NCBI GenBank assembly: GCA_011525695.1
Contig: WYBX01000050.1
Coordinates: 1 to 48,969, forward strand
Length of the DNA stretch: 48,969 nt
Direction: 5' to 3'
DNA from: Verrucomicrobiia bacterium
Lineage (GTDB): Bacteria; Verrucomicrobiota; Verrucomicrobiia; Opitutales; Opitutaceae
Made by a program: the position numbers and the translations under genes. The notes beneath the pieces were generated by a model that did not search any database, had not been told where the DNA came from, and worked only from the letters and a program-made list of their open reading frames with translations. Each line of letters begins with the position of its first letter. Position 1 is the first letter of the stretch. Positions 15,988 through 26,613 of this stretch are shown here, piece by piece.

Positions 15988-18900
15988 CAGGCCTGCCGCC
16001 GGGACCGGTGCCCGCCGGACCCTCACCTCGGCGAAATGCTCCCGGCCGTCATCGTGCAGGGGGAGCACATCGCCTTCAATCGCCTGCCCGTCCAGCACGA
16101 TCGCCCCAGCGCCCGACTCCTCGTCAACCCGCTGGATCGTGATGTGGTAGGTGGCGTGGTGGTAGCGGTAATGCAGCTTGAAGCTCGGCCAGCCATCCGG
16201 AAAGCGCGGCGCCAGCCGCAGCCGGTTGCCCTGCTCGAGGTGCACCCCCAGCAGCGATTCCGTCAACAGCCGGTACATCCAGCCCGCGGAACCGGTGTAC
16301 CAGGTCCAGCCGCCCCGGCCGACATGCGGCGCGACCCCGTAGACGTCGGCCGCCACCACGTAGGGCTCGACCTTGTACGTCATCATGCCAGCCGGGCTCG
16401 CCGCATGGCGGATCGGGTTGAGCATCCGAAAGAGTTCCCAGGCGCGCTCGGTCTCACCCAGCGCGGCAAACGCCATCACCGTCCAGATCGCGCCGTGCGT
16501 GTACTGGCCGCCATTCTCCCGCACGCCCGGAATGTAGCCCTTGATGTAACCCGGGTTGAGGGGGGACGTATCGAACGGCGGGGTGAAGAGCTGGATCAGG
16601 CCCGCCTCCTCGCGAACGAGGTGCTGGTTGACCGCCGCCATCGCCCGGCGCGCCCGCGCCGGATCCCCCACGCCCGTGATTACCGCCCAGCTCTGCGGCA
16701 GGGAGTCGATTCGACACTCGGGATTCATGCGCGAACCCAGCGGTTCGCCGGCGTCGAAATAGGCCCGCCGATACCACTCCCCATCCCACAGGTGTTGCGC
16801 GATGTCCTCCCGGAGCTGTGCCGCCGCCCGGTCGCATTCCGCGGCGAAACCCTCGTCCTGCCGGCCCCGGGCGAGCGCGGCAAACTGGATGAGCACATCA
16901 TGGAGGAAAAAGGCGAGCCATCCGCTTTCACCGCGGCCCAGGTGCCCCACCCGGTTCATCCCGTCGTTCCAGTCGCCGCACCCCATCAGCGGCAGCCCGT
17001 GCTCGCCAAATCGCAGTCCGTGGCGGACAGCGCGCACGCAATGCTCGTAAAGCGTGGCCATGTCACCGGAGCGGTTGGGCAAATCGTAGTAAGCCTCCTC
17101 GTCCGGCGCCACCGGCCGTCCCTCGAGGAAGGGGATCATTTCATCGAGCACGCCGGTGTCTCCGACACTGGTGACGTAGCGGCAGGTGGCATACGGCAGC
17201 CACAGGTAGTCGTCGGAAAAGTGAGTGCGCACCCCGCGGCCCGCCGGCGGGTGCCACCAATGCTGCACGTCGCCCTCGCGAAACTGCTGGGCCGCCGCCC
17301 GCAGGAGGTGCTCCCGCACCAGCCGCGGCTCGGCGTGCACCAGCGCCATCACGTCCTGCAACTGGTCCCGGAAACCGAAGGCGCCGCCGGACTGGTAGAA
17401 CCCGCTCCGGGCCCAGAGCCGGCAGCCGAGCGCCTGGTAGAGCAGCCAGCCGTTCGCGAGCATGTTCACCGCCGGATCCGGCGTATCGAGGTTTACCGTA
17501 CCGAGCGTGCGCTTCCAGTACTCCCAAACCGCCTCCAGCGCCTGCCGCGGGGCGTCGCCGCGCCGGAAACGCTGGATCAGCGTCTGGGTATCAGCCGTGC
17601 CGCGCCCCACCCCGAGCCGGAAGCTCGTCTCGCGCTCCTGGCCGTCGGGCAGGTCAAATGCCACCTGCACTGCCGCGCAAGGATCCAGCCCCGCCCCCGT
17701 CCGGCCCGAGAGCCGCGTGCGCCGCAGCGCCGCCGGCTGCGCCGGGGTGCCGTTGCGGCCGAGAAACTCCCGGCGATCCCCCGTGAACGTCCGCGCCGGA
17801 TCGCTGACGTCGACAAACGCGACCCGATCGGGGAACTCGGTGTTGTAGGGATTGCGCGCGAGCAGCGCGCCGGTCCTGGAATCGATCTCCGTCTGCACAT
17901 GCAGCATGGTCTTGGGGCGCAGTTCGCCGAGGACCCATTCGCAATAGCCGGTGAGGGAGAGCCGGCGGGGCCGGCCCGACAGATTGCGCACCTTGAGCAC
18001 GGCCAGTTTGACGGGGGCGTCGAGCGCCACATAGACCCACAGCTCGGAAACGATGCCGTACTCGCTGTGCTCGAAGACGGTATAGCCGAAGCCGTGGCGA
18101 ATCACGTAGGGCGTCCTGCCGCGGGCCGGCAGCGGCGTCGGTGACCAGAACTGCCCCGTGTGTTCGTCGCGCAAGTAAAACGCCTCGCCACTGCCATCCT
18201 GGACCGGATCGTTGTTCCAGGGCGTGAGCCGGAACTCGTGCGCATTCTCGACCCAGGTGTAGGCGCCGCCGGTTTCGGAAACGACGGTGCCAAAATGCGG
18301 ATTGGCCAGCACATTCACCCAGGGGGCCGGGGTCATCCGCCCCGGTTCGAGCGTGATGACATATTCGCGCCCATCATGCGTGAACCCGCCCAGGCCGTTC
18401 GGAAAAAGCAGGTCGCGCCGGGGCGCGGGCGCGGCCACCTCCGGCGCGGGCGGCCGGACGGGCTCGAGCAATGGCACCTTGGGCTCGGCCACCCGCCGCA
18501 GGTCGAGTTGCTGCGCCAGCATCCCGTGATCGGCGTCAATCACCACCCGCGCCACCGACTGCAGCAGGATCCGATCCTCGTTCGGAATCTGCTCGAGCCG
18601 CCGGACGAAGATCCCCCCGGGCTTGTCGAGCATCTGCGCCTCGATTCCCGATGCGATCAGGCCTGTAATTTCCTCCTGCAGCGACTGGCGGTAAACCGAC
18701 ACGTCCTCGTTGACGATCACCAGCTCGGCCGCCAGCCCCTTCATCCGCCAGTAGGAGTGCGCATGGATCAACTGTCGGACCAGTTCGATCTTCTCCGCAT
18801 CGCTGATCCGCAGCAGCAGGATCGGCAGGTCGCCCGAGATTCCGTAGGTCCACAGCCCGCTCTGGCCCCGCCGGTTGTGCAGCAACACGCTCGCCCGGGC

Positions 18901-21900
18901 CCGCCGCGCGGGATCGGCATAAACCAGTGCGCTCGCCAGCCGGCCATACAACTGGGCCTCGGGTTCGCTCGCATCGAGATGACGCAGCGTCACCTGGCTG
19001 TGGGTCCACGCCAGTTCGAAGGCGCGTTCCACGAACCGCGGATTGCGGTACTTGTCCGCCAGCGCCAGCGCGGCCGGCCGGGTTTCGGTCGCACCGAACA
19101 CAAAATCGATCCGGGCGGTCTGCCCGGGCGCAACCGTCACCACGCGGCGCAGCGCCATCACCGGATCGAGCACCGATCCATCGGTGTTGGAGAGCGGCGC
19201 GGCGGTATCCAGCGCGGCCGGAGCCGCGAGGCTGCGCCCACGACCGACGAAACGGCTGCGATCCGTTTCACCGGACACCTCCCCAGCCTCGGCCCCCTGG
19301 CTGGCCAGCAGGTGGAGCATCCAGGGCGGGGTTTCCTCTTCGGAGCGCGCCCGCCGCGTGCAAAGAATCGCATCCGCCTCCCGCACGAATTCCGTCTGGA
19401 CGAAAAGGTTGCTGAACGCCGGGTGCGCCGCATCGGCTGCGGCCGGGGCGAGCACCACCTCCGCATAACTCGTCAGCTCGATCACGCGCGCGTTGTCCGA
19501 ACGGTTGGTCAGCGTCACCCGCCGCAGCTCCACGTCGTCCTCGGGCGACACGCAGATTTCAGTGTGGATCTCGAGCCCGTCCCGGAACTGCCGGAACTCG
19601 GCGCGGGCCTGCGTGTAGATGACCTCGTAACGCCGGGCGGCGCGGAGCGCGGGCTGGTGCGCCGCCGACCAATACTCCCCGCTGTCCAGATCGCGCAGGT
19701 AGATGAACGTACCCCAGCAATCGCGGGTCGGATCCTCCCGCCAGCGGGTGAGCGCGAGATTGCGCCAGCGGCTGTAGCCGCCGCCGGCGCTGCTGATCAT
19801 GACATGATAGCGGCCGTTGGAGAGCAGGTGAACCTCCGGCATCTGGCCCGAGGGGTCCGTGAACACCCGCATGACGCTGCCCGCATCGACCGCGAGGGCG
19901 CGCGAGTGCTCGAGCTCCATCTGTTCCGGAAAAATCGTGGCCGCCGCATTGGGCATCCGTTCCTGCAGCAGGAGTTCCGTCGCCTTTAACGCCGGGCAGG
20001 CGAGGAAGCGCCGTTGCATCGGCTGCCGGTGCAGCAGATGCAGCAGCGCCAGCAGGCCCATGCCCTGGTGGTGGGCCATGTAGGAGCGCAGGGCGACACT
20101 CGACTGGCCCCGCGGCAGCCGCGACGGGGTGTAATCGATGGCCTCGAAAAACCCGTAGGTGCCCTGCCGCCCTTCCGCATCGAGCCGCGCCAGGTTTTCG
20201 CACGCCTCCCGCGGTGCGACCATCAGCGCCATCAGCGTGGCGTAGGGCGCGATCACGAGATCGTCGGCCAGCCCGCGCTTCAAGCCCAGGCCCGGCACGC
20301 CGAATGCCCGGTACTGGTAGTTGTGATGCACATCGATCTGGTGATAGCCCGACTCGGATATTCCCCAGGGCACCTGCCGGGAGTTGCCGTAGGCAATCTG
20401 CTGCCGCACCGCCGCCCTGCAGGTCTGGTCGAGCAGCGTGCCTTCATAGCTCGGCATCACGAGCATCGGCATCAGGTACTCGAACATCGATCCGCTCCAC
20501 GAGACCAGCAGCGGCTGGCCGCGGTGGCCGACCAGCAGCCGTCCGAGCGCGAACCAGTGGTCGCGGGGGACCTGGCCCGCGGCAATGGCGACGTAACTGC
20601 CCAGCCGCGCCTCCGACGCGAGCAGATCATAGTAGCTGGCGTCGAGCCGGTTGTCCGTGAGATTGAAGCCAATCGAAAACAAGTCGCGCGACGGGTCGAA
20701 GAGAAACGTGAAATCCATCTCGTCGGCGAATTCCTCGGCTTCGCACGCCAGCGACTCGAGCGCGTGCATCCGGTCGCTCGCCCGGCGGCGGATTTCCGCC
20801 CGGGGATCCGCGCCGGCGGCGAACGCGGGATGGTGCGCCGCGTCGTCCCCCGCGCCGCGCGTTTCGACCGCTGACGAGGCCGGTGCAACGGGAATGCCCG
20901 CCGTTTCCACGGCGCCGACGGGAGCGAGGTCCGCGAGTTCGCGCAGGGTCGGGATCCGATCGATCCGGTCCGCCGATTCGCCCGCCGCCACCGGCTCGCC
21001 GCCGTCGAGCCACGGGGCCAGATGGCGCAAGTCAGCCAGGTGCGCCTCGCAGTCACGCTGCAGCGCGTGGCCCCAGCGAATGGCCGGCTCCCCCGCCGCG
21101 CTGCAGGCTTCGACGACGCGCCCCGCCTGCACCGCGAGCCGTTGCAGCCGGTCATGGATGGCTCCCAGCGTGACGGGAGGCGAAGCCAGCTCCGCCCGGA
21201 ATGACGCGAGCGCCGGCTGATCGCCGACAAACCCGGTCAGCACCGCCGCGGTGTCCTCCAGCCCGGCCAGCACGACGGACGGCGAGATGATCGGGGCCTC
21301 GCGCAGCTCCCGCAGCCCGGCGGCGAACGTCAGCAGGTGGCCGGCCAGGTTCCCGCTGTCGACGGTCGAGACATATCGCGGCGCCAGCGGCTGCAACGTT
21401 CGCGTGTCGTACCAATTGAAGAAATGGCCACGGTGGCGCTCGAGCTGTCGCAGGGTGCCAAACGTCTGCTGGGTCTCGCGCACAAGCCGGTCCACCGTCA
21501 CATAACCGAAATCACAGGCCGCCTGCCGCGACAGGAGCGCCATGCCGATGTTGGTCGGGGAGGTGCGGCCCGCGACCACCGGCGCCGGCTCCTCCTGGAA
21601 GTTGTCCGGCGGCAGCCAGTTCTCCGCCGCAGTTACGAAGGTTTCGAAAAAATGCCATGTCCGGCGTGCAATCCGCCGCAGGAACCGGGTCTGGTCCGCC
21701 GACAAATCCAGCCGGCGCGATGCCACCGGCTGGCTGATCCACCAGGCGATCGCCGGCGATGCCAGCCATGCGACCAGCCACGGCCCGATCGTCGGCAGGA
21801 TCTCCGGCTGCCACCAGCCGACAGTCGCTGCCAGGCCGGCGGCGACCAGTGGAGCAACCGCCATCTGCCGAAAAAATCCGCCCAGCGTCGCCGTGGCGGT

Positions 21901-24675
21901 GCGCTCGGCTTCGCTGGAGGTCTTCCATTCCAGCAGCCGCCGGCGCGTCACCAGCAATCGCAGCAGCGTCCGCCCGATCGCGTCGGCGCTGATGAAGGCA
22001 TCATAGGGCAGGAAGACGATCGCGATGAACCCCTGGGCCACCTGCCGGCCCGCGGCCGCCAGGGTCGTCCGCAGGTGCAGCGCCAGCGGCAGGTCAGGGG
22101 GGATGGCGAGCAGCGCGGCGAGCGCGTTCAGCAGTCCGGGGCCGAGGAGGACCGCGAGCACCAGCACGGTGACATGGCCCTCCAGGGCGGGGACCAGGAG
22201 CCAGCCGACCGCCAGCAGCAGCAGGAGGGCCACGGGCACGAGGCTGCGCCGGAGGTTGTCGAAGATTTTCCACTGCGAGAGCGGGGAAAGCGGATTCGGG
22301 ATCCGCCGGCCGCCGGGTCCGGGCACGCGCGGGAACAGCCATGGCGTGATCTGCCAGTCGCCCCTGATCCAGCGGTGCCGTCGCCCGGTGTCGACGATGT
22401 AGCGCGAGGGGTGCTCCTCGAACAGCTCGACATCGCTGACCAGCGCGGATCGCGCATGGCAGGCCTCCAGCAAATCGTGGCTCAGAATCCGGTTCTCGGG
22501 AAAACGCCCCGCCATCGCCCGTTCAAATGCATCCACGTCATAAATACCCTTGCCGATGAACGAGCCTTCCTGGAACACGTCCTGGTACACGTCGGACACC
22601 GCCCGCGTGTAGGGATCAATGCCGGAATCGCCCGCAAACAGCCGGCCAAACCAGGACCGGCTGGCACTGGGCAGGCTCACGCCCAGCCGCGGCTGGAGGA
22701 TCCCATAGCCGGCGATGACGATCCCGGTCGCCTCGTCGAACACCGGCCGGTTCAGCGGATGCGCCATCGTGCCGGCCAGCTGCCGGGCGCTGTCCCGCGG
22801 CAGCTGGGTGTCGGAATCCAGCGTGATGACATACTTCACATTGGGCAGGATCTGGAGGTCGCCCACGATCTCGGAAAAGCAGTCGGCCGGGCCGCCGCGG
22901 AGCAGCGCATTGAACTCGGCCAGCTTGCCGCGCTTGCGCTCGTAGCCCATCCACACGCGCTCCTGGGCGTTCCAGCGCCGCGGCCGGTGAAACAGAAAGA
23001 AGCGATCGTCCCGCTCGCCGGGATATTTCCGGTTGAGGATGCCGATGCCCGCGCGCACGCGTCGCACCAGGGCCGCATCGTGCGGCATCTCCGCGGCGGG
23101 CGCATCGCCGAAATCGGTCAGCAATGCGAAGTGGAGGTGTGAATCGCGGTTGGCGAGATGATGGATTTCCAGCTGTTCCACCAGCCGATCGACGGCTTCC
23201 GGGCTCGTGAGCATGGTGGGGACGACCACCATCACGCGGCAGCCAGGATCGATCCCGCCGGAGAAGTCCAGCCGCGGCAGCAGCCGCGGACGCACCAGCT
23301 GGGTGGAGATCCAATTCAGCAGCACCACCGCGAACTGGCTCACGGTCACGAGCAGCAGAACGCCCAATAACCCGCGCAGCCATCCCGCCGCGACGAAATC
23401 GTGCACGTGCCGCAGCAGGCCGACGGTCGCCAGCCCGGTGAGCAGCCCGATGCCACCCGCGTAGTAAACCAGCGGAAAGCGGTGGATGTAGCGCTCGAGC
23501 ATCACCGGCCAGGGCCAGCGCGCCTGCACGCCGCGATGCAACTGCGGCTGGCCCTGATCGATCAGGTAATAACCCACGTGCGCCGTCCGGTGACCCGGTT
23601 CCATCCGCGCGGCGGCCGCCTCGGCCAGCGCCACGGCGTGTCGGGCCACCTCCAGTTCGGAAGCCGCGCTGTGCCGCGCGATCGCCTCGACCGCATGCCG
23701 GTAGTCGTCCCGGGTCGCAAAATCCATCTGCCCGTAAACCTGCGCCGGATCCCGGCGCAACGTCTGGTCCACCACGCTCAACGTTTCGACAAACTCCTTC
23801 CAATCCATCGTGCTGAGGAACCGGAGGCTGGTGATGCTGTGGCTGACCGAAACCTGGTCGGCAGCCTGGTTCTGGCTTTCCCGCTCGACCAACTGCTCGA
23901 TCGCGAGCCCGTTTGCCGCCAACCGCTGTTCGAGCCAGCTGCGGGCGAGGTGGACCACCGGGCTCTGCTGCGACAGAAGCCGGCAGAACTCGGCCACAAA
24001 CGCGCTCGTCATCGGCAGGTCGGCCCGCGCCATGTCCGCCACGACGATCACCAGGTGCGACGGATCCCGGCCGGCCATCTCCTGGAGCCGGTCAATCCAG
24101 TCGCTGGCGAGATTGCGATGGCGGCGGGCAAGGGCGAGCTTCGTCGCAATCCGCTTGAGATTTTCGAGCAAGCCGAGCCGCAACATGATTGGTACGGCCC
24201 AGAGCTCCCCGAGCTTGAGCGGCACCTTCGACTGGTAGGCAGCGATATAGGCACTGAGCGGGACGGCGTCGAGCTGGGCATCGACATGCGCAATGAACTC
24301 GAGGACGAGATCGTAGACGCGCGGGAAACCGGCCAGCGGCCCCTCGACGAGGCGTGGCAGCTCGCGGTTGTATCTCCGCGGCAGATGGCGCCGCGCCATC
24401 TGCACCTGCTCCTCGATCAGGTAGAAATTATCCAGCATCCATTCGGCCGCGGGCGTGATCCGGCGCGCCGGGTCGACCGCGAGCGTCGAATGATTGAAGG
24501 CGCGCAGGATCGCCTCGTTGCGCTCGAGGCAGGCCAGCAGTTCGTTCGCTCCGCCCCGCTCCTCGACGCGATGGGTCGTCGCCAGCAATTCCGCATGCGC
24601 GGCCAGCTGGGCAATGCTAAACAACTCGGACCGCAACGGCGGCTCAGTGGGCAGGGGAATGGTCTCGTTCGTCAT
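15979..24675 (-). CDS. ndvB: Cyclic beta-1,2-glucan synthase (GT84 + GH94)
   Basis: The 2898-residue product is the size of the NdvB/Cgs family (about 2800-2900), inner-membrane enzymes that build, cyclise and trim periplasmic beta-1,2-glucan from UDP-glucose. After a helical N-terminal part there are membrane segments near residues 420-480. The glycosyltransferase 84 domain has TLDSDTQLP and the RHRWIRGDWQ motif (R768-W769). More membrane segments lie near residues 820-1010. The C-terminal half holds glycoamylase-like and GH94 phosphorylase domains, with the catalytic-type GDWNDG at 2567-2572 and TGSAGWMYR near the end. No transporter such as NdvA is adjacent. The ATG at 24675 is the natural start. 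Many antisense open frames across it are shadows caused by GC-rich codon use. Confidence 0.93.
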   Translation of the reverse strand: MTNETIPLPTEPPLRSELFSIAQLAAHAELLATTHRVEERGGANELLACLERNEAILRAFNHSTLAVDPARRITPAAEWMLDNFYLIEEQVQMARRHLPRRYNRELPRLVEGPLAGFPRVYDLVLEFIAHVDAQLDAVPLSAYIAAYQSKVPLKLGELWAVPIMLRLGLLENLKRIATKLALARRHRNLASDWIDRLQEMAGRDPSHLVIVVADMARADLPMTSAFVAEFCRLLSQQSPVVHLARSWLEQRLAANGLAIEQLVERESQNQAADQVSVSHSITSLRFLSTMDWKEFVETLSVVDQTLRRDPAQVYGQMDFATRDDYRHAVEAIARHSAASELEVARHAVALAEAAAARMEPGHRTAHVGYYLIDQGQPQLHRGVQARWPWPVMLERYIHRFPLVYYAGGIGLLTGLATVGLLRHVHDFVAAGWLRGLLGVLLLVTVSQFAVVLLNWISTQLVRPRLLPRLDFSGGIDPGCRVMVVVPTMLTSPEAVDRLVEQLEIHHLANRDSHLHFALLTDFGDAPAAEMPHDAALVRRVRAGIGILNRKYPGERDDRFFLFHRPRRWNAQERVWMGYERKRGKLAEFNALLRGGPADCFSEIVGDLQILPNVKYVITLDSDTQLPRDSARQLAGTMAHPLNRPVFDEATGIVIAGYGILQPRLGVSLPSASRSWFGRLFAGDSGIDPYTRAVSDVYQDVFQEGSFIGKGIYDVDAFERAMAGRFPENRILSHDLLEACHARSALVSDVELFEEHPSRYIVDTGRRHRWIRGDWQITPWLFPRVPGPGGRRIPNPLSPLSQWKIFDNLRRSLVPVALLLLLAVGWLLVPALEGHVTVLVLAVLLGPGLLNALAALLAIPPDLPLALHLRTTLAAAGRQVAQGFIAIVFLPYDAFISADAIGRTLLRLLVTRRRLLEWKTSSEAERTATATLGGFFRQMAVAPLVAAGLAATVGWWQPEILPTIGPWLVAWLASPAIAWWISQPVASRRLDLSADQTRFLRRIARRTWHFFETFVTAAENWLPPDNFQEEPAPVVAGRTSPTNIGMALLSRQAACDFGYVTVDRLVRETQQTFGTLRQLERHRGHFFNWYDTRTLQPLAPRYVSTVDSGNLAGHLLTFAAGLRELREAPIISPSVVLAGLEDTAAVLTGFVGDQPALASFRAELASPPVTLGAIHDRLQRLAVQAGRVVEACSAAGEPAIRWGHALQRDCEAHLADLRHLAPWLDGGEPVAAGESADRIDRIPTLRELADLAPVGAVETAGIPVAPASSAVETRGAGDDAAHHPAFAAGADPRAEIRRRASDRMHALESLACEAEEFADEMDFTFLFDPSRDLFSIGFNLTDNRLDASYYDLLASEARLGSYVAIAAGQVPRDHWFALGRLLVGHRGQPLLVSWSGSMFEYLMPMLVMPSYEGTLLDQTCRAAVRQQIAYGNSRQVPWGISESGYHQIDVHHNYQYRAFGVPGLGLKRGLADDLVIAPYATLMALMVAPREACENLARLDAEGRQGTYGFFEAIDYTPSRLPRGQSSVALRSYMAHHQGMGLLALLHLLHRQPMQRRFLACPALKATELLLQERMPNAAATIFPEQMELEHSRALAVDAGSVMRVFTDPSGQMPEVHLLSNGRYHVMISSAGGGYSRWRNLALTRWREDPTRDCWGTFIYLRDLDSGEYWSAAHQPALRAARRYEVIYTQARAEFRQFRDGLEIHTEICVSPEDDVELRRVTLTNRSDNARVIELTSYAEVVLAPAAADAAHPAFSNLFVQTEFVREADAILCTRRARSEEETPPWMLHLLASQGAEAGEVSGETDRSRFVGRGRSLAAPAALDTAAPLSNTDGSVLDPVMALRRVVTVAPGQTARIDFVFGATETRPAALALADKYRNPRFVERAFELAWTHSQVTLRHLDASEPEAQLYGRLASALVYADPARRARASVLLHNRRGQSGLWTYGISGDLPILLLRISDAEKIELVRQLIHAHSYWRMKGLAAELVIVNEDVSVYRQSLQEEITGLIASGIEAQMLDKPGGIFVRRLEQIPNEDRILLQSVARVVIDADHGMLAQQLDLRRVAEPKVPLLEPVRPPAPEVAAPAPRRDLLFPNGLGGFTHDGREYVITLEPGRMTPAPWVNVLANPHFGTVVSETGGAYTWVENAHEFRLTPWNNDPVQDGSGEAFYLRDEHTGQFWSPTPLPARGRTPYVIRHGFGYTVFEHSEYGIVSELWVYVALDAPVKLAVLKVRNLSGRPRRLSLTGYCEWVLGELRPKTMLHVQTEIDSRTGALLARNPYNTEFPDRVAFVDVSDPARTFTGDRREFLGRNGTPAQPAALRRTRLSGRTGAGLDPCAAVQVAFDLPDGQERETSFRLGVGRGTADTQTLIQRFRRGDAPRQALEAVWEYWKRTLGTVNLDTPDPAVNMLANGWLLYQALGCRLWARSGFYQSGGAFGFRDQLQDVMALVHAEPRLVREHLLRAAAQQFREGDVQHWWHPPAGRGVRTHFSDDYLWLPYATCRYVTSVGDTGVLDEMIPFLEGRPVAPDEEAYYDLPNRSGDMATLYEHCVRAVRHGLRFGEHGLPLMGCGDWNDGMNRVGHLGRGESGWLAFFLHDVLIQFAALARGRQDEGFAAECDRAAAQLREDIAQHLWDGEWYRRAYFDAGEPLGSRMNPECRIDSLPQSWAVITGVGDPARARRAMAAVNQHLVREEAGLIQLFTPPFDTSPLNPGYIKGYIPGVRENGGQYTHGAIWTVMAFAALGETERAWELFRMLNPIRHAASPAGMMTYKVEPYVVAADVYGVAPHVGRGGWTWYTGSAGWMYRLLTESLLGVHLEQGNRLRLAPRFPDGWPSFKLHYRYHHATYHITIQRVDEESGAGAIVLDGQAIEGDVLPLHDDGREHFAEVRVRRAPVPAAGLPA

Positions 24676-24856
24676 CCGGAGGCGCAGGGCATCATCGTGA
24701 ACACACAGCGTTGGACCGCAAATGCGACCGATTGATGCTCAATCGCCTCTGTTTCACCTGGGCCGGTGACGCCCGCCGGGACCGCGCCGCTCGGCGTCAC
24801 CGGGCCCACGAAGGATTGTCACCGCGCCGCCGGATCGCACGCTTTCGTGCCAAGCC
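24676..24856. promoter_or_regulatory. Divergent promoter region glucan synthase / tag
   Basis: This 181-bp region separates divergent genes. It contains the perfect palindrome CGATTGA-TGC-TCAATCG at 24729-24745, 54 bp upstream of the glucan synthase start. The position fits an operator. No clear hexamers were recognised. Confidence 0.45.
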
Positions 24857-25447
24857 ATGCCTCCCTCCCCCACCCGCTGCCCGTGGCCCACGAAGCCGCT
24901 CGACATCCATTACCACGACACCGAATGGGGCGTGCCGCTGCACGATGATCGGGCGCTGTTCGAACTGCTCACGCTCGAGGGTGCCCAGGCCGGGTTGAGC
25001 TGGTCGATCGTGCTCGCCAAGCGCGAGGGCTATCGCCGCGCCTTTGACCGTTTCGACGTGAAGAAAATCGCGCGGTACGACTCGCGCAAACTTGCCGCCC
25101 TGCTGGCGGATCCCGGAATTGTCCGCCACCGGCAGAAGATCGCCGCGACCGTCGACAACGCGAAGGCGTTCCTCGCCTTGCAGCGGGAATTCGGGAGCTT
25201 CGATCGCTATGTCTGGCAGTTCGTCGGCGGCCGGCCGGTCGACAACCGCCGCCGCTCCATGGCCGAAATCCCCAACCGGACGCCCGCCAGTGATGCCATG
25301 AGCCGGGATCTGAAGCGGCGCGGGTTCAGGTTCGTCGGCACGACGATTTGTTATGCCTTCATGCAGGCCAGCGGGATGGTCAACGACCACCTCGTCAGCT
25401 GCCCACGCCACCGCGCCTGCGGCCGGCTGGGAGCGTGTCGGACATAG
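24857..25447 (+). CDS. tag: DNA-3-methyladenine glycosylase I
   Basis: Tag removes 3-methyladenine from alkylated DNA in base-excision repair. The 196-residue protein has the family layout. The N-terminal zinc ligands are C8 and H20 (in YHDTEWGVP) and the C-terminal ones are H178 and C182 (NDHLVSC). Between them are the helix-hairpin-helix core and the substrate pocket region FELLTLEGAQAGLSW. It lies divergent from the glucan synthase gene and 382 bp upstream of tdk. The stop TAG lies inside a small GTCGGA-TCCGAC inverted repeat. Confidence 0.95.
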   Translation: MPPSPTRCPWPTKPLDIHYHDTEWGVPLHDDRALFELLTLEGAQAGLSWSIVLAKREGYRRAFDRFDVKKIARYDSRKLAALLADPGIVRHRQKIAATVDNAKAFLALQREFGSFDRYVWQFVGGRPVDNRRRSMAEIPNRTPASDAMSRDLKRRGFRFVGTTICYAFMQASGMVNDHLVSCPRHRACGRLGACRT

Positions 25448-25829
25448 CATCCGACTGTACGTGTCGGGAGGAAGGAAGGTAGCAACACGTTGCTGGTTGG
25501 CCTTCGGCATTCTTTCTTGCGGCGAGGTAGATTGCCATGGCGAGTGGCGGGAAAGTTGCTCCAATCGGTCGGAAAACTCGCGCCCATTGGGTAGAAAATG
25601 CTGGGGTGCCTCGCGGCCCACTCAAACCATCCGAACCATCTCCCCAAACCCGCGCGCATGCGCGGAAACTAGCAGCCCGTCAGCAAGGCCCACCCAGTTG
25701 CCGGAAAAATTGCCTGAATGCTTGCTGCGCTCGACTGCAAGTCCGACGGGCGGCTAGTTGGAGATTGAGTGATCGCGCCGGGATGCCATCAAGAGGAAGC
25801 CATCGACACCTCCGCCACCGCTTCTTCGC
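25448..25829. other. Gene-free gap between tag and tdk
   Basis: I see no gene here; the minus-strand frame across it has no family features. The only structured element is the stop-codon-type palindrome at 25670-25756. The last 70 bases before the tdk start are ordinary and contain no recognised promoter. Confidence 0.6.
25670..25756 (-). repeat. TAGCAG palindrome, diverged copy not at a stop codon
   Basis: TAGCAGCCCGTC on the left and GACGGGCGGCTA on the right are nearly complementary ends of an 87-bp block. Read on the minus strand the start matches the GTCGGACTT side of the other copies. It is longer than the 75-bp copies, has no GAAAATGCC hairpin next to it and does not touch a gene. Confidence 0.55.
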
Positions 25830-26477
25830 ATGGCCAAGATCTATTTCTATTATTCGGCGATGAACGCCGGCAAGAGCACGGTGCTCCTGCAGTCGAGTTA
25901 TAACTATCGCGAGCGCGGGATGCGCACCCTCCTGTTCACCCCCTCGATCGACACCCGCTACGGCAGCGGCCGGATCGAGTCCCGGATCGGGCTGAGTTCC
26001 GATGCGATCTCCCTCGGCCCGGCGGACGACCTCCTGGCCCGCGTTCGCGCGGAACATGCGACCCGCCGGGTTGCCTGCGTGCTGATCGACGAGGCGCAGT
26101 TTCTCAGCCCTCCGCAGGTGTGGCAGGCAACCGACATCGCCGACACGCTCGACATTCCGGTACTCTGCTACGGGCTGCGCACCGATTTCCAAGGCAAGCT
26201 GTTTCCCGGCAGCGGCGCGCTGCTCGGGGTGGCGGACGACCTGATCGAGCTGAAGACCATCTGCCATTGCGGCCGCAAGGCCACCATGAACCTGCGGGTC
26301 GATGCGGCGGGCCACGCCGTCCGTGACGGTGCACAGGTCGAGATCGGCGGCAACGATCGCTACCTCGCCATGTGCCGGCGCCATTTCAAAGCAGCGCTGG
26401 TTGGCGATGTGATCCCGCCACCGGCGCCTCCCCTGATGCCGACGGATCCGGCGAAGCCGGGCCGGACGGATCCCTAA
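25830..26477 (+). CDS. tdk: Thymidine kinase
   Basis: This enzyme phosphorylates thymidine in the pyrimidine salvage pathway. The 215-residue protein has the type II (TK1-like) layout. The P-loop is AMNAGKST at residues 10-17. The catalytic glutamate E88 lies in [22 protein letters not shown] is the typical lasso-proximal segment. Zinc-binding Cys/His occur as CHCGRKA and MCRRH. The C-terminal 20 residues are Pro-rich and probably disordered. Confidence 0.95.
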   Translation: MAKIYFYYSAMNAGKSTVLLQSSYNYRERGMRTLLFTPSIDTRYGSGRIESRIGLSSDAISLGPADDLLARVRAEHATRRVACVLIDEAQFLSPPQVWQATDIADTLDIPVLCYGLRTDFQGKLFPGSGALLGVADDLIELKTICHCGRKATMNLRVDAAGHAVRDGAQVEIGGNDRYLAMCRRHFKAALVGDVIPPPAPPLMPTDPAKPGRTDP

Positions 26478-26613
26478 TCCCGCGCCGGCCCATCGTCGGT
26501 TCCGCGCCGGCGAACCTACAAAAAACGCGCAATTCTTCGCACAGGATGCGAGGTTTCTGGATTCGCGACGCGCGCCCGCTGCAAAGTATCATTTAGGCAA
26601 CTCCGTTTTCACC

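Noticed and set aside
26587..26592. TATCAT as -10 of the CoA-transferase promoter
   Set aside because: No acceptable -35 hexamer at 16-18 bp; the leader would be very short.
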